Position numbers and translations under genes: made by a program | In this document: positions 47,301 to 52,566 of the stretch, piece after piece | Layout: every line of letters starts with the position of its first letter | How positions within the stretch are numbered: position 1 is the stretch's first letter | Notes under the pieces: generated by a model | Databases searched by the model: none | The model's input: the letters and a program-made list of their open reading frames with translations, nothing else | Told to the model about the DNA's origin: nothing | Source: Hanleya hanleyi | Lineage: Eukaryota; Mollusca; Polyplacophora; Lepidopleurida; Hanleyidae | Assembly: GCA_036873755.1 (NCBI GenBank) | Contig: JAVTVY010037248.1 | Location: 1 to 64,000 of the forward strand | Direction of reading: 5' to 3' | Length of the DNA stretch: 64,000 bases

Positions 47301-48165
47301 CAGTAGTCTCTCTCTTTCATCGTATGAAGAAGACCAGAGTAAGCTTGACACAGCATATCCGTTGCTTCCTTGCTCCAATAGATGGCAGTGTGTCAGATCC
47401 GGTTCTGACTCTGATCAATCTTCATACCTTGGTGTGTACCGCAGGCTGGGAAGTGGAGGAATGTGTCCCCCTGTATATTTTCGCTATCACAAAGGCTAGA
47501 TTGCTGATCTTTGATGATATGTGAATCGATGCGTAAATCGATGAGCTACAATTCATAATGAATGTGTCCTTAGTTTATGTTAAGAGAACGGCCCTATGAC
47601 TCCGTGGAAATGTCAAACAAATCAGTTCTGGGTCAGCTCACCTGTCGCCGCTGATTCATCGCGCTCACAATTCAGTCATAATTCAGCTGAAAGTGTGATC
47701 CCTACGAGTTGTAATGGCGTCAGAGAGTGATAAGATCATTTGCACACTCAATTGTCTCAACATAATTTGTTATAAGTCCACGAATCTTACACATCTGAAT
47801 AAAATAAGCTATGATGTTATACTATTAACGAAACAGAAAGACAGGAAATACACTAAAATGTGTGCTGATAATGGCCATGGCTACGCTATTAGATTGAAAA
47901 TCCGAAATGGCGCTGAGTGCCACAACCGCCAGTCGACGGGCTTACCTATCAGAGTGATATGAGCTTTTGCGTCGAATTTGCAGTCTTCACTACCAATATC
48001 CAGCCTTCCTTCGATAATGATACTGCTGACGGTCAGGTGGTAATCTCCGGACGGGCTCCAAACCAGTAGACCAGTTGACGTTATAGTGATCGACCGTAAG
48101 CGGGGTGTGTTGTCATTAAACACGACACCGTCAGATATAATCACATCCTGGTCGGCCACAGGCTT
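11276..48165 (-). CDS. CEMIP-like: CEMIP/CEMIP2-like protein with C-terminal TSP1 repeat (gene span, 5' end missing)
   Basis: At least 23 minus-strand exons together encode about 1,100 residues. In order they give a G8 domain, a GG domain, a beta-helix region and a terminal TSP1 repeat ending in TAG. Family landmarks in order are TLEMHGKHKLSW, LASTDYDWEQAE, GLLSRNILV, YDTFGGHLK, GHYPIHFHM, YVRDSCIHHSF, GHCFFMEDG, NNVAAGSE, FNNNVAHS and DGDKTQTFRDVDGSV. Vertebrate members are secreted or type II membrane proteins required for hyaluronan breakdown. Whether this invertebrate protein acts on hyaluronan is unknown, since most protostomes are thought to lack it. All placed splice sites are GT-AG and keep phase, except for one unresolved gap between the exons at 35.7 and 30.8 kb. 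First exon(s) not found. Confidence 0.93.
11389..12084. other. Last intron, portion next to the terminal exon
   Basis: AT-rich intron sequence; nothing recognised. Confidence 0.4.
12085..12226. mobile_element. Hairpin MITE-like element
   Basis: Arms of about 60 bp: AGAAATAATATTTTCATATG...ACGCACGGTTAGCGTGGGAA pairs with TTCCCACACTAACCGTGC...CATATGAAAACATTATTTCT. A solitary half copy follows at about 12,463-12,528. Confidence 0.8.
12463..12528. repeat. Half copy of the hairpin element
   Basis: TTGCCACACTAACCGTGCGT...GAGCACGCCTATGAAAACAT matches the right arm of the hairpin at 12,085-12,226 without its partner arm. Confidence 0.7.
12679..13483 (-). repeat. Right arm of the inverted block
   Basis: An inverted match to the left arm at about 4,218-5,124, from AACGAGAGATCCTGAAGGAT at the inner edge to the satellite junction at the outer edge. 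Both arms are bounded by satellite outside. A small protein-like frame (LKKTDLKFEEIHFNSEL, 13,313-13,363) is preserved in both arms, but no family is recognised. Confidence 0.85.
13484..17879 (-). repeat. Right 157-bp satellite array, about 28 units
   Basis: About 28 units of 157 bp, inverted relative to the left array. Typical blocks are AAGATGGCCGCCTTGTGGCC, GGATTTTCGAATCGGACCAG, CAACTAGACCCCAAGGGGAA and CCTGAGAAATCGCGATAACA. Unit homogeneity is high between about 14.9 and 17.8 kb and lower towards 13.5 kb; one unit near 16,590 is shortened. The whole array lies in the last intron of the CEMIP-like gene. Confidence 0.95.
17880..17953. other. Possible terminus of the satellite-bearing element: GGACG run plus hairpin
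   Basis: The array ends in a run of ACGGACGG-type repeats (17,880-17,909), followed by a perfect 11-bp stem, AGCCCACCATC / GATGGTGGGCT, with a 4-base loop (17,926-17,951) and then CTAA. A hairpin followed by CTAA resembles Helitron-type 3' ends, and tandem 150-bp-class repeats are typical of Helitron-related HINE elements. The equivalent end of the left block is absent. Confidence 0.5.
17954..18443. other. Intron sequence between satellite end and TSP1 exon
   Basis: No gene or repeat recognised. Confidence 0.4.
18444..18546 (-). CDS. CEMIP-like: CEMIP-like exon: start of TSP1 repeat
   Basis: Acceptor TTTCAG, donor GTAAGC. It encodes PTRPFQTRQPIDGGFGEWTV followed by WGPCSVTCG. EW-x2-W-x2-CS-x2-C is the start of a thrombospondin type-1 repeat. 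One base carries over and is completed by the terminal exon at 11,388. Confidence 0.9.
18742..18915. mobile_element. Short foldback in intron
   Basis: Arms of about 60 bp pair: ATTTTTGGGGATTACGCTAT...AGATTCTAGTGCTGA on the left, TTTTCAGCACTAGAATCTGA...TAGTGTAATCCCAAAAT on the right. No coding potential. Confidence 0.75.
19153..19200 (-). CDS. CEMIP-like: CEMIP-like exon: INMPDVLPKTSSSPPE
   Basis: A 48-bp, 16-codon exon with acceptor CAAG and donor GTGAGT, phase 0 on both sides. The INMPDVLPK stretch resembles the V(D/N).P.PKKLFG segment that leads to the second GG domain in vertebrate CEMIP. Here it leads to the TSP1 exons instead. Confidence 0.72.
20160..22147. other. CEMIP-like intron with no gene
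   Basis: No coding exon was recognised. It contains the hairpin at 20,847-20,980; the remainder is AT-rich sequence without recognisable structure. Confidence 0.45.
20847..20980. mobile_element. Short foldback (hairpin MITE-like) in intron
   Basis: The left arm TTGACTGAATATTGACTGAT pairs with the right arm ATCAGTCAATATTCAGTCAA, and the pairing continues inward through GGACGAG and TTTTTGTGTG. Related sequence (TTCAATATTCAGTC) recurs near 30,905, 38,900 and 41,773, so a dispersed family is likely. Confidence 0.75.
22148..22316 (-). CDS. CEMIP-like: CEMIP-like exon: LLFVKM and CPGEICDIITV block
   Basis: Acceptor TAAAG, donor GTATAG. It encodes LLFVKMMHDSVFPTDGQMKS, CPGEICDIITVTV and DCSGRAYGPYKMTVT. 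It corresponds to GLLF(L/V)K......C...GC..I.I...., ending in the region that in vertebrates precedes the second GG domain. Confidence 0.86.
23082..23249 (-). CDS. CEMIP-like: CEMIP-like exon: VRIGICLP and YYWDSNTG block
   Basis: Acceptor CGCAG, donor GTAATT. It encodes DYPVRIGICLPLDATFELKR and DVTGQKYYWDSNTG. It matches the W(I/V)R(V/I)G(L/I)C.P and the (H/K)YYWD..(S/T)G blocks. Confidence 0.9.
23571..23823. repeat. Two tRNA-like SINE promoter remnants in opposite orientation
   Basis: On the plus strand an A box (TAGCTCAGTCGG, 23,756-23,767) and a B box (GGTTCGACTCC, 23,799-23,809) are spaced as in a tRNA, but the acceptor stem does not pair, so this is a tRNA-derived fragment rather than a gene. 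On the minus strand, 23,578-23,590 is another B box (GAGTTCGAATCCC). Both halves share TTTCTCTGTCAAA nearby. They sit in a CEMIP-like intron. Confidence 0.6.
23893..24092 (-). CDS. CEMIP-like: CEMIP-like exon: LRVTGSGF and Y(T/S)LHW block
   Basis: Acceptor TACAG, donor GTGAGT. It encodes LRVTGSGFTANHSAPFMIRD and VILGGLYSYTLHWTTSTPNT. It matches the L.M.I.....P......(L/I)..GYT(I/L)HW region. Confidence 0.88.
24441..24659 (-). CDS. CEMIP-like: CEMIP-like exon: DGDKT..FRDVDGSV block
   Basis: Acceptor TATAG, donor GTACTT; 73 codons in phase 0. It encodes SDGDKTQTFRDVDGSVTGRP and NRPFHLTDKCDVRENWDLAA CPYRYG. The DGDKT..F.DVDGS(V/I) signature is strongly conserved in CEMIP/CEMIP2. Confidence 0.95.
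25019..25613. mobile_element. piggyBac-like TTAA MITE copy in intron
   Basis: The left end reads TCAACCCTATCTGGCCTGGG, with TTAA decayed to TCAA. The right end reads CAGGCCACGTAGGGTTAA. One TGACGTCA (25,202-25,209) is intact; its partner has become TGACGCCA. Confidence 0.88.
26256..26487 (-). repeat. 5S-rRNA-derived SINE
   Basis: On the minus strand, 26,487-26,388 resembles eukaryotic 5S rRNA: CTCGTCAGATCACCGAAGTT, AAGCAGCGTTGAGCTCGGTC, ACTTGGATGGGTGACCGGGT, GCTGT. The 5S head is followed by an unrelated body and a CTCACTCACTC tail, a SINE structure (SINE3-like head) rather than a 5S gene. It is in a CEMIP-like intron, in the same orientation as the gene. Confidence 0.85.
27092..27275 (-). 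CDS. CEMIP-like: CEMIP-like exon: IGYQQYGTPVQV block
   Basis: Two acceptors are possible. The one at TTTTAG (exon starting 27,275) keeps the frame as PDFSVIGYQQYGTPVQVYET; the CAG 11 bases further in does not. Donor GTAGGT. The exon also encodes GAIGFQRHFARP and IRNIDWGFDDG. Confidence 0.85.
27675..27797 (-). CDS. CEMIP-like: CEMIP-like exon: LGES and FPIPYTP block
   Basis: Acceptor TTCCAG, donor GTAAGT. It encodes NMNYLNASIVLGESPNKGEP and FERSFPIPYTP. It corresponds to the S(L/I)(F/V)(V/L)GES.N.G block of the beta-helix. Confidence 0.83.
28585..29142. mobile_element. Degraded piggyBac-like TTAA MITE in intron
   Basis: TTAA at 28,585 and at 29,139 (within TTTAAAC) flank 550 bp matching the family, with GGCGATTTGAGATGTACCGC at the left and CGCCAGATAAAGTT at the right. 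One TGACGTCA is intact at about 28,760. Confidence 0.75.
29212..29278 (-). CDS. CEMIP-like: CEMIP-like exon: YKN..DNAWIRG block
   Basis: A 67-bp exon with acceptor TCCAG and donor GTGAGT. It encodes YKNRRDNAWIRGVWMTMSQS, matching the AYKN.DHGAW(L/I)RG block. A degraded TTAA MITE ends only about 70 bp downstream in the following intron. Confidence 0.88.
29399..29528 (-). CDS. CEMIP-like: CEMIP-like exon: GLRVDD block
   Basis: Acceptor TGCAG, donor GTGAGT. It encodes SGLRVDDRLNQARDVILNNK and NSPYVEVNFHRGT. A nearer GTACAT donor exists, but only the GTGAGT site leaves the one base needed to join the next exon in frame. Confidence 0.83.
30281..30415 (-). CDS. CEMIP-like: CEMIP-like exon: FNNNVAHS block
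   Basis: Acceptor TTCAG, donor GTATGC. It is 45 codons, phase 0 on both sides. It encodes YAGISYTYPDEPLDLSNGRG and TPILEFNNNVAHSSGK, corresponding to the (P/L)(L/I)..F.NN.AHS block. Confidence 0.88.
30711..30777 (-). CDS. CEMIP-like: CEMIP-like exon: FWITSP...NNVAAGSE
   Basis: A 67-bp exon with acceptor TGTAG and donor GTACGA. It encodes YSVFWITSPLTYLRNNVAAG SE, matching the STFW..NPNN...N.AAGSE block. It ends in phase 0, as the next exon requires. Confidence 0.85.
31121..32222 (+). pseudogene. LINE reverse transcriptase C-terminal region
   Basis: It begins in the RT thumb (LKLNVAKSKIVVFGSTRF) and passes through DKMVKPILLYGCKLWGF and KFVLGLPKNAPNMFIYGELG. It shifts frame at about 31,920-31,950 and ends with RICKICSSGMVEDEFHFLLC CPLY, the CCHC-type knuckle of LINE proteins. 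The clade (Jockey/CR1/I-like) cannot be fixed by eye. Confidence 0.85.
31121..32491 (+). mobile_element. 5'-truncated LINE inserted in the MITE
   Basis: A 1.37-kb retroposon flanked by a 6-bp duplication TATGAT (31,115-31,120 and 32,492-32,497). Near its 3' end are a perfect hairpin, GAGCCA-TG-TGGCTC (32,454-32,467), and GCAATAAAC. It keeps only the end of the RT and the C-terminal zinc knuckle region, so it arrived by truncated target-primed reverse transcription. Confidence 0.85.
32863..33058 (-). repeat. LINE-derived fragment, inverted partner of 34,306-34,470
   Basis: GCCAATAGCATATTTAAGTG through CATATGGAATGTTTTCTTGA is the reverse complement of 34,306-34,470. The pair encloses a complete TTAA MITE (33,396-33,908). 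Confidence 0.8.
33396..33908. mobile_element. piggyBac-like TTAA MITE copy in intron
   Basis: TTAA at 33,396-33,399 and 33,905-33,908; the left end is CCCTATCTGGCCTGGGCTTT and the right end GGTAGGGGTAGGG. The CRE-like pair has decayed to AACGTCACAGTGACATCA. Confidence 0.88.
34276..35104 (+). pseudogene. Fossil LINE reverse transcriptase fragments
   Basis: Broken RT motifs in order: IFEASFDFKKTFHMVDRSIL, then a second version DVYIDFCKAFHLVDRTILL (both motif A), then GQDVIMSSALFNIFID (motif B) and a decayed FAGDSAVFF (motif C). A run then reads LKNKGLKARPNLYRYFYQL. The duplicated motif A suggests internal duplication. It has many stops and is not functional. Confidence 0.7.
35623..35766 (-). 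CDS. CEMIP-like: CEMIP-like exon: GHCFF block (3' end uncertain)
   Basis: Acceptor TGCAG. It encodes VKDNVGYHAIGHCFFMEDGG, EKNTVFDGNLGAS, matching VGY(N/H).(L/I)GHCFF.EDG in CEMIP. No convincing donor was found: the GT sites before the TGA at about 35,595 are weak, and none leaves the two bases that the next located exon needs. The end given is the weak ATTC-GTTACC site; at least one more small exon is probably missing between here and 30,777. Confidence 0.8.
35775..37039. other. CEMIP-like intron with local duplication
   Basis: No exon recognised. About 36,199-36,285 and 36,355-36,435 are diverged direct copies (CTTAATTGTT...GATGAAATT...GATCTGA). Confidence 0.4.
37040..37170 (-). CDS. CEMIP-like: CEMIP-like exon: YPIHFH block
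   Basis: Acceptor TACAG, donor GTCAGT (less common but in phase). It encodes HYPIHFHMCDDLSGYANPPY and DSCIHHSFCCCLTIHGTHGL. The histidine-rich YPIHFH motif and the IHH(S/T)F...(V/I)HG.(N/H)GL signature are diagnostic for the family. Confidence 0.95.
37171..38277. other. CEMIP-like intron, nothing recognised
   Basis: AT-rich intron; no exon, RNA or clear transposable element seen. Confidence 0.35.
38278..38353 (-). CDS. CEMIP-like: CEMIP-like exon: beta-helix strand, GQQTGKG
   Basis: A 76-bp exon with acceptor TATAG and donor GTAATG. It encodes IHKTGFKDVHIEGVELYHMG. Its last base completes the glycine codon preceding HYPIHFH in the next exon. Confidence 0.88.
38880..39930. repeat. Pair of diverged dispersed repeats flanking the GLLSRNI exon
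   Basis: About 39,010-39,160 and 39,785-39,905 share GGGAT(A/C)T(G/C)TTCCAGGTT, GGAAGAA(C/T)ATCCA and the GT(C/T)CATTG end. They lie on either side of the exon at 39,409-39,581. Confidence 0.4.
39409..39581 (-). CDS. CEMIP-like: CEMIP-like exon: GLLSRNI and DTFGGH block
   Basis: Acceptor CTCAG, donor GTACAG. It encodes RGEIGLLSRNILVDGELQE and YPYDTFGGHLK. These are among the most conserved CEMIP/CEMIP2 stretches and mark the beginning of the beta-helix region. Confidence 0.95.
40058..40162 (-). CDS. CEMIP-like: CEMIP-like exon: GDQIFLASTDYDW block
   Basis: Acceptor TTTAG, donor GTAAGC. It is 35 codons long and reads GDQIFLASTDYDWEQAED followed by IECLECSPTQVRI. It matches the GD.(I/L)V.ASTDY..(Y/H)QAE and C..C.PNQV blocks of CEMIP proteins. 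Confidence 0.93.
40560..41480 (+). pseudogene. Decayed copy of an unrecognised protein-like sequence
   Basis: A short stretch at about 40,655-40,735 translates to a stop-ridden version of the KMRKQLFQELLALQYPGLSG frame found at 57,170-57,240. Similarity continues into the GC-richer flank (ATTGTAAACACATCCATCGC against ATTGTAAACATACCCAACGC). It lies in a CEMIP-like intron. No family recognised. Confidence 0.5.
42319..42546 (-). CDS. CEMIP-like: CEMIP-like exon: post-GG region
   Basis: Acceptor CCAG, donor GTAAGG. It encodes HLDWENGYKYTVEGYICNEQ, ILNVIDDVSSWNPG. The ending corresponds to the family's LEDNV.SW.PGD block leading into the beta-helix. Confidence 0.85.
43007..43272 (+). pseudogene. 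Protein-like fragment, unrecognised
   Basis: Two overlapping plus-strand frames, apparently joined by a frameshift near 43,080-43,100, read LIPKPDFPGMPG then FQKCVCGVLGCQPRKKSAPI, YVEDFKTGYVVEYAKYVEIV. The cysteine spacing looks protein-like, but I cannot name a family. It lies inside a CEMIP-like intron on the opposite strand. Confidence 0.3.
43430..43556 (+). repeat. Mollusc-type SINE tail with CT microsatellite
   Basis: AATATTGCTGAATGCGACGT-TAAACCTAAATT followed by (CT)n resembles the 3' tail of SINEs common in gastropod and bivalve genomes (AATATTGCTGAGTGCGGCGT type). The 5' end is not delimited. Confidence 0.6.
43682..43864 (-). CDS. CEMIP-like: CEMIP-like exon: GG domain, second part
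   Basis: Acceptor TCTAG, donor GTAAGT. It encodes IDDGKIVMVASHKKIFSEEL and SGDSYVLFAIK. This matches the second half of the GG domain (DG(K/R)I...VA, ending in a beta strand). The phases join cleanly to the previous exon (one base carried over). Confidence 0.85.
43994..44136. mobile_element. Foldback hairpin in intron
   Basis: Arms of about 65 bp: TATTGCATGCTGTGAGGTGT...GAGAAGGTGATGTTCAAC pairs with GTTGAACATCACCATCGAGA...ACACCTCACAGCATGCAATA. Near-perfect, so recent or under constraint to pair. Confidence 0.8.
44755..45635. mobile_element. Composite (foldback) piggyBac-like MITE
   Basis: TTAA flanks at 44,755-44,758 and 45,632-45,635. An almost complete copy (44,755 to about 45,300) is joined to half a copy in the opposite orientation, so both outer ends are the same terminus (CCCTATC...GGCTTTTTGG and CCAAAAAGCTCAAGCCAGAT AGGG). 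Two TGACGTCA palindromes lie at 44,933-44,940 and 44,944-44,951, and one more in the inverted half near 45,451. Confidence 0.85.
45745..45910 (-). CDS. CEMIP-like: CEMIP-like exon: GG domain, first part
   Basis: Acceptor TACAG, donor GTAAGT. It encodes DGLHVYVFESASAQMVDFKF and VPEGIKNYLD, matching the start of the GG (interleukin-like/FAM3-type) domain. A TTAA MITE ends only about 110 bp downstream, in the next intron. Confidence 0.85.
46605..46774 (-). CDS. CEMIP-like: CEMIP-like exon: G8 to GG linker
   Basis: Acceptor TTTAG, donor GTAAGC. It encodes DKGTARKFTEDEDQKGIIL and GGTLEMHGKHKLSWTKL. The GG(T/A)LE(M/L)HG..KLSW block is highly characteristic of the CEMIP family and follows the G8 domain there too. 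Confidence 0.93.
47946..48165 (-). CDS. CEMIP-like: CEMIP-like exon: G8 domain
   Basis: Acceptor AACAG, donor GTAAGC. The exon reads DVIISDGVVFNDNTPRLRSI, then ITSTGLLVW, LTVSSIIIEGRLDIGSE and AHITLIG, the eight-glycine-type beta repeat of the G8 domain. It starts in phase 0 and lacks the domain's first strand, so at least one exon must lie upstream. This is the most 5' exon I can support. Confidence 0.88.
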
Positions 48166-49009
48166 CTGTTTTCATACAAACAAAAACTTCAGAAACTCTC
48201 AATCAGTCATAGGGTGGCAACACACCAAAGCAACATATTTTAGACTGAATTACGTGCATCTCCCTTGAGAAAGATCTCACCAAATTACACCAGTGAATTC
48301 GAAATTCTTTCAGCTCTCACGAGTAAAAATCTTAATTATATCCGCATAACATTTTCTTTGAATGTTGAAGTTGCTAAAGGCCAGCTTCTGTTCATCGATA
48401 GTTTTCTATTCATAGATTTCTGGTCGCTTGTATTTTGGTGCTATGCAATTGTGTCGTTCGACTATCTCTCGATGAACGCGGACATTCTTTAGGGAGGAAG
48501 GCTCGATGCTTTTACTTTAAAATCAACCTCGTAATATACGGTGGTATAAACATTCGAGACCAGTCAATGGGACAGGGTACAGTTCGGACGAGCTTTGATT
48601 GACGTCACGCGCCCTCACTCACATTTTCTCAAATTAGTATGTTGCTAGCATGATGCAAGATCTAAAAATCATGGAACCAAGTTGAAAAAAGAGCCGCAAA
48701 TATGTCCGCTGATAGTTTTTGGCTTTGGCAGCCATTTTGCTTGTTTTTTTATTCTATTGGATTATCTCCCTTTCCTAGGTTGAGAGATAGGGATTTCCTT
48801 TGAAAGCCTTCTAGCCGAAAAATTTTCACAGCGCCATCCATCCAATTTGATAAATTTTGATAGACATTGTGATTATCTGCGAACCGTTAGATATAAGAAA
48901 AAGGTAAATACTATTTATATATTTTTTTCATAAATATGCTTCAAAACTAGGGCTATTCCTTATGTTTTCTGGGTTATCAAATTGAGCATGAGTCAGTCCA
49001 CTTAAGGTT
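48166..49009. other. Upstream of the first located CEMIP-like exon
   Basis: Intron or upstream sequence; no exon, signal peptide or promoter motif recognised. Confidence 0.4.
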
Positions 49010-51324
49010 GCCTACAGCAAAAAAGTGCACACCAACCTATATTTTTTTCTTTGCTTTTCCTCATATTACACAATTATGAATGCAACAACACACATTATTC
49101 AAAAAGTTAATTACTTTGATTTAATAGGAAATATGTTTATCTATATCAGGACTTTCTATGGCCATTGTGGGCATCAACCAGCATGGTGCAGATTATTTTA
49201 CCGCTGTCGAAATGACACTCCACAGCTATCGATTTTGATCTGCCGAAAATGTGCGCGCGTGTGTGGTGACTTTCAACAATCACTCTTGCTAGTGGCCCAA
49301 TCTGAACTTCACTACACATCACTCATCAATCAAACATAACGACAGATTTATATAGTATCATGATCTGTTGCAGTAATCCAATCATGTGATGCCCGAGTGG
49401 GGGCCATATCTCAAACGTCAACTGAAAAAATACTCCCTCCAGAAACTGGGGTATATGTATTCGAACTGCTACATCTCTCTTATCAATGATTCAACCAATC
49501 TAAACATCATGATTTACCATTCAACACTCTGTAGCGCTGTTTTCATTATACTTATAAGGTTCTGGTTGTATACCAACCTTTTCGGTGCATTTTTAGCGTA
49601 ACTCTCACATTTGAACAAACAATACCTTCCTATTGAAAAGGGGATATGTGTGAATGAATTGTAATGTCGTTCTCAGTGATAGCCTTAGCTGCTTTGAAAT
49701 TATTATACTGTATTTAGTATAAATATATGTGCCATATACAACAATAATTTGGTTTATATCTCATTGTATGCCATGATTCAGGGGTCGGGTCCAAACATAA
49801 AAAAAATCTCCTCACGAGAAAGGGGTTAGCGTAATTCAATTGTCTTAATTTACTTATTAATGATCCAATCTTTCTGAACATTATTATATACAGTTCACCA
49901 TTCTGCATAGTGTGTATTACTGTCGAAGATTTTTTATCCCAGTTGTACTATTACAACACCTATAAGGGAAGTGGGGAGAGGTGTCGACATACTGACAGAG
50001 CCACATGATCTCACAGTATAGTCTTCCGGTTAAACTATTCTAAAGCACATACCAAGAATCTAACGATTCGTGATATGTGTTGTATCTCAGGTACGCTTTT
50101 ATTGTACCTGTTCATGTGGCAACTTGGATGGTATGACCACACGGCCCCTAGCACCGGCATAAGCGGTATTAGATACAAATCTAGAGAGCTATGATGGAAA
50201 TGCTCTGACAACTCGTATATTGGTAATTGGTGAGCTGTTTCGCTGTGACAACTCGTACACTGGGGATTGGTGAGCTGTATCGTCGTCAGATGAAAATGAC
50301 GGAATTTAACACAAAAGACTAGTCTGTAAGGCCCGATGTCGACCCAGCATCAACTTCCCACAAATGCCAACATATATCAAAGACCAAAAGGTCTGTACAG
50401 GGGACGGGCCTCGGGGACGAAACGTCCACCAGCAGAATCTCGTCATATACAGGTAAAAATTACAACACATATAAGGGAAGTGGGAAGAGGTGCCGACATA
50501 CTGACAGAGCCACATGACCTCACATGTCACTGTGGCTAATATGCACGTGTCATTTTAATCTAAAATCCACCCTCTGACAAACGGGGGTATATGTAATTGA
50601 AGGGGCATATCTATACCTGAAGTATAGTCTAATCTGTCTAAATTTCATTACATGCTATACTCAGCACTATTGGCAGAGTTACGTCGTGACAGCATGTGTT
50701 GTTGTTTCAACTGATGACATCGAATGAGGGGATAACCAAATTACTGATAGAAATAGAATGCAAACACGGTATGGATAATTACATCGTTTTAATTAGTGAA
50801 TGAGTGTGTCTAATCATTAGCCTAATATGGCATTACAGAAGTTGGTGTGGTGTCAAGGAATATTCAGTCGAATTTCACAATTCACGTGTACCACATCAGA
50901 GGAATAGCAGGTAGGATTGAGAAACATGGCTGTTGAAGGCAATCGTCGCCGAGCAGTTGAGCTGATGTTTTAGGATACCTATATTATGTGCCTTTCCAGT
51001 CAGATCATGGGTGTAATGCCTTGCACAATAACTGTGCTAATCATGGTAAGAACGAGGGGATGATGGTGGTATAAAGTGGCTTATCTGTTGAAGTTGACCA
51101 ATTATAACGGTTGTAAATCTTTTTGAACAGCAGTGAAAGCAGCAAGAAAACTGCTTCTTGAATATATGTATGTATTGGAAAATGGAATATCCACACACCA
51201 TACAGGAAACGTTCTTGGCATGGTTTATTTTGAACAAACTTCGTGCAGTACATGTAGGTCCAGGACTACTTACGTCCCTCGCATAATATGGGACATTTTG
51301 CTTAACTCAATATACACATCAAGC
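49010..51324 (+). repeat. Segmental duplication copy A
   Basis: Collinear with 58,290-60,150. Landmarks are ATGGCCATTGTGGGCATCAA, ACTGAAAAAATACTCCCTCC, TAATCTGTCTAAATTTCATT, AACATGGCTGTTGAAG and GAGCAGTTGAGCTGA. It is interrupted by the 510-bp element at 49,951 and the LINE at 51,325. No coding potential recognised. Confidence 0.85.
49951..50524 (+). mobile_element. 510-bp partial-tandem element, insertion 1
   Basis: One unit (49,951-50,459) beginning TTACAACACCTATAAGGGAA, then about 65 bases of a second unit starting at the same point. The paralogous block at about 59,165-59,200 lacks it, reading straight across CCAGTTGTATGATGTCACTT. No protein recognised. It contains CTCGGGGACGAAACGTCCAC, a motif I associate with Penelope-type repeat units. 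Confidence 0.8.
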
Positions 51325-51713
51325 GACGTGGATGCAGGCAGGGAGACCCCCTCTCATCTTATTTGTTCATTCTATGCGCCGAAATACTAGCTTTGCTTGT
51401 CCGCGAGAATGAAAATATTAAAGGAATACAAATTGGAAATGTAGAATACAAAATTTCTCAATTTGCCGATGACACAACTCTTTTCTTGGATGGATCCGAT
51501 GCCTCTCTCAGGTCGTGTCTGAAAACACTCGAATGGTACGGTAAGATGTCGGGTCTAAAGGTTAATAGGGATAAAACGAAAATTTTCTGTTTAGGACGTA
51601 AAAAACCGCCTGACAAATCCTTTAGTGCCTACAATTTAGACTGGTCACAGGACAACTTCAAATTGCTGGGGGTCACATTCACTTTGGAAACGGGTCAAAA
51701 AGATCCCTAACAA
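51325..51713 (+). pseudogene. LINE reverse transcriptase palm fragment
   Basis: It reads GCRQGDPLSSYLFILCAEIL, ISQFADDTTLFLDGSDASLR (with the FADD catalytic pair), GLKVNRDKTKIFCLG. This is L1/Tx1-type RT. The frame is lost at about 51,700 and cut by the inserted element at 51,756. Confidence 0.9.
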
Positions 51714-51755
51714 CTTTAGGTAAAGTAACTATAGTGAAAACATTAGCGATTCCAA

Positions 51756-52566
51756 TTGCAACACATATAAGGGAAGTGGGAAGAGGTGCCGACATACTGA
51801 CTGCGTCAAATGACTTCACAGAATAGTCTTCTGGTAAACCTATTCTAAAGAACATACCAAGAATCTAACGATTCGTGATATGTGTTGTATCTCAGGTACG
51901 CTTTTATTGTACCTATTCATGTGGCAACTTGAATGATATGACCACACGGCCCCTAGCACCGGCATAAGCGGTATTAGATACAAATCTAGAGAGCTATGAT
52001 GGAAATGCTCTAACAACTCGTATACTGGTAATTGGTGAGCTGTTTCGCTGTGACAACTCGTACATTGGAGATTGGTGAGCTGTATCGTCGTCAGATGTAA
52101 ATGACGGAAATTAACACAAAAGACTAGTCTGTAAGGCCCGATGTCGACCCAGCATCAACTTCCCACAAATGCCAACATATATCAAAGACCAAAAGGTCTG
52201 TACAGGGGGCGGGCCTCGGGGACGAAACGTCCACCAGCAGAATCTCGCCATATACAGGTAAAAATTACAACACATATAAGGGAAGTGGGAAGAGGTGCCG
52301 ACATACTGACTGCGTCACATGACTTCACAGAATAGTCTTCTGGTTAACCTATTCTAAAGCACATACCAAGAATCTAACGATTCGTGATATGTGTTATCTC
52401 AGGTACGCTTTTATTGTACCTGTTCATGTGGCAACTTGAATGATATGACCACACGGCCCCTAGCACCGGCATAAGCGGTATTAGATACAAATCTAGAGAG
52501 CTATGATGGAAATGCTCTAACAACTCGTATACTGGTAATCGGTGAGCTGTTTCGTTGTGACAACCC
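51756..52566 (+). mobile_element. 510-bp partial-tandem element, insertion 2 (inside the LINE)
   Basis: One unit (51,756-52,265) beginning TTGCAACACATATAAGGGAA, followed by about 300 bases of a second unit. It splits the LINE protein between VKTLAIP and KPNHLLFTLPDPP, which are adjacent in L1-type proteins, so it is a true insertion. No clear target duplication seen. Confidence 0.85.

Noticed and set aside
50390..50440. Hammerhead-ribozyme-like core (GGGACGAAACGTCC) in the 510-bp unit
   Set aside because: The GAAAC box and a possible stem II are present, but no CUGANGA box at the right distance and no closing stem III could be found on either strand.
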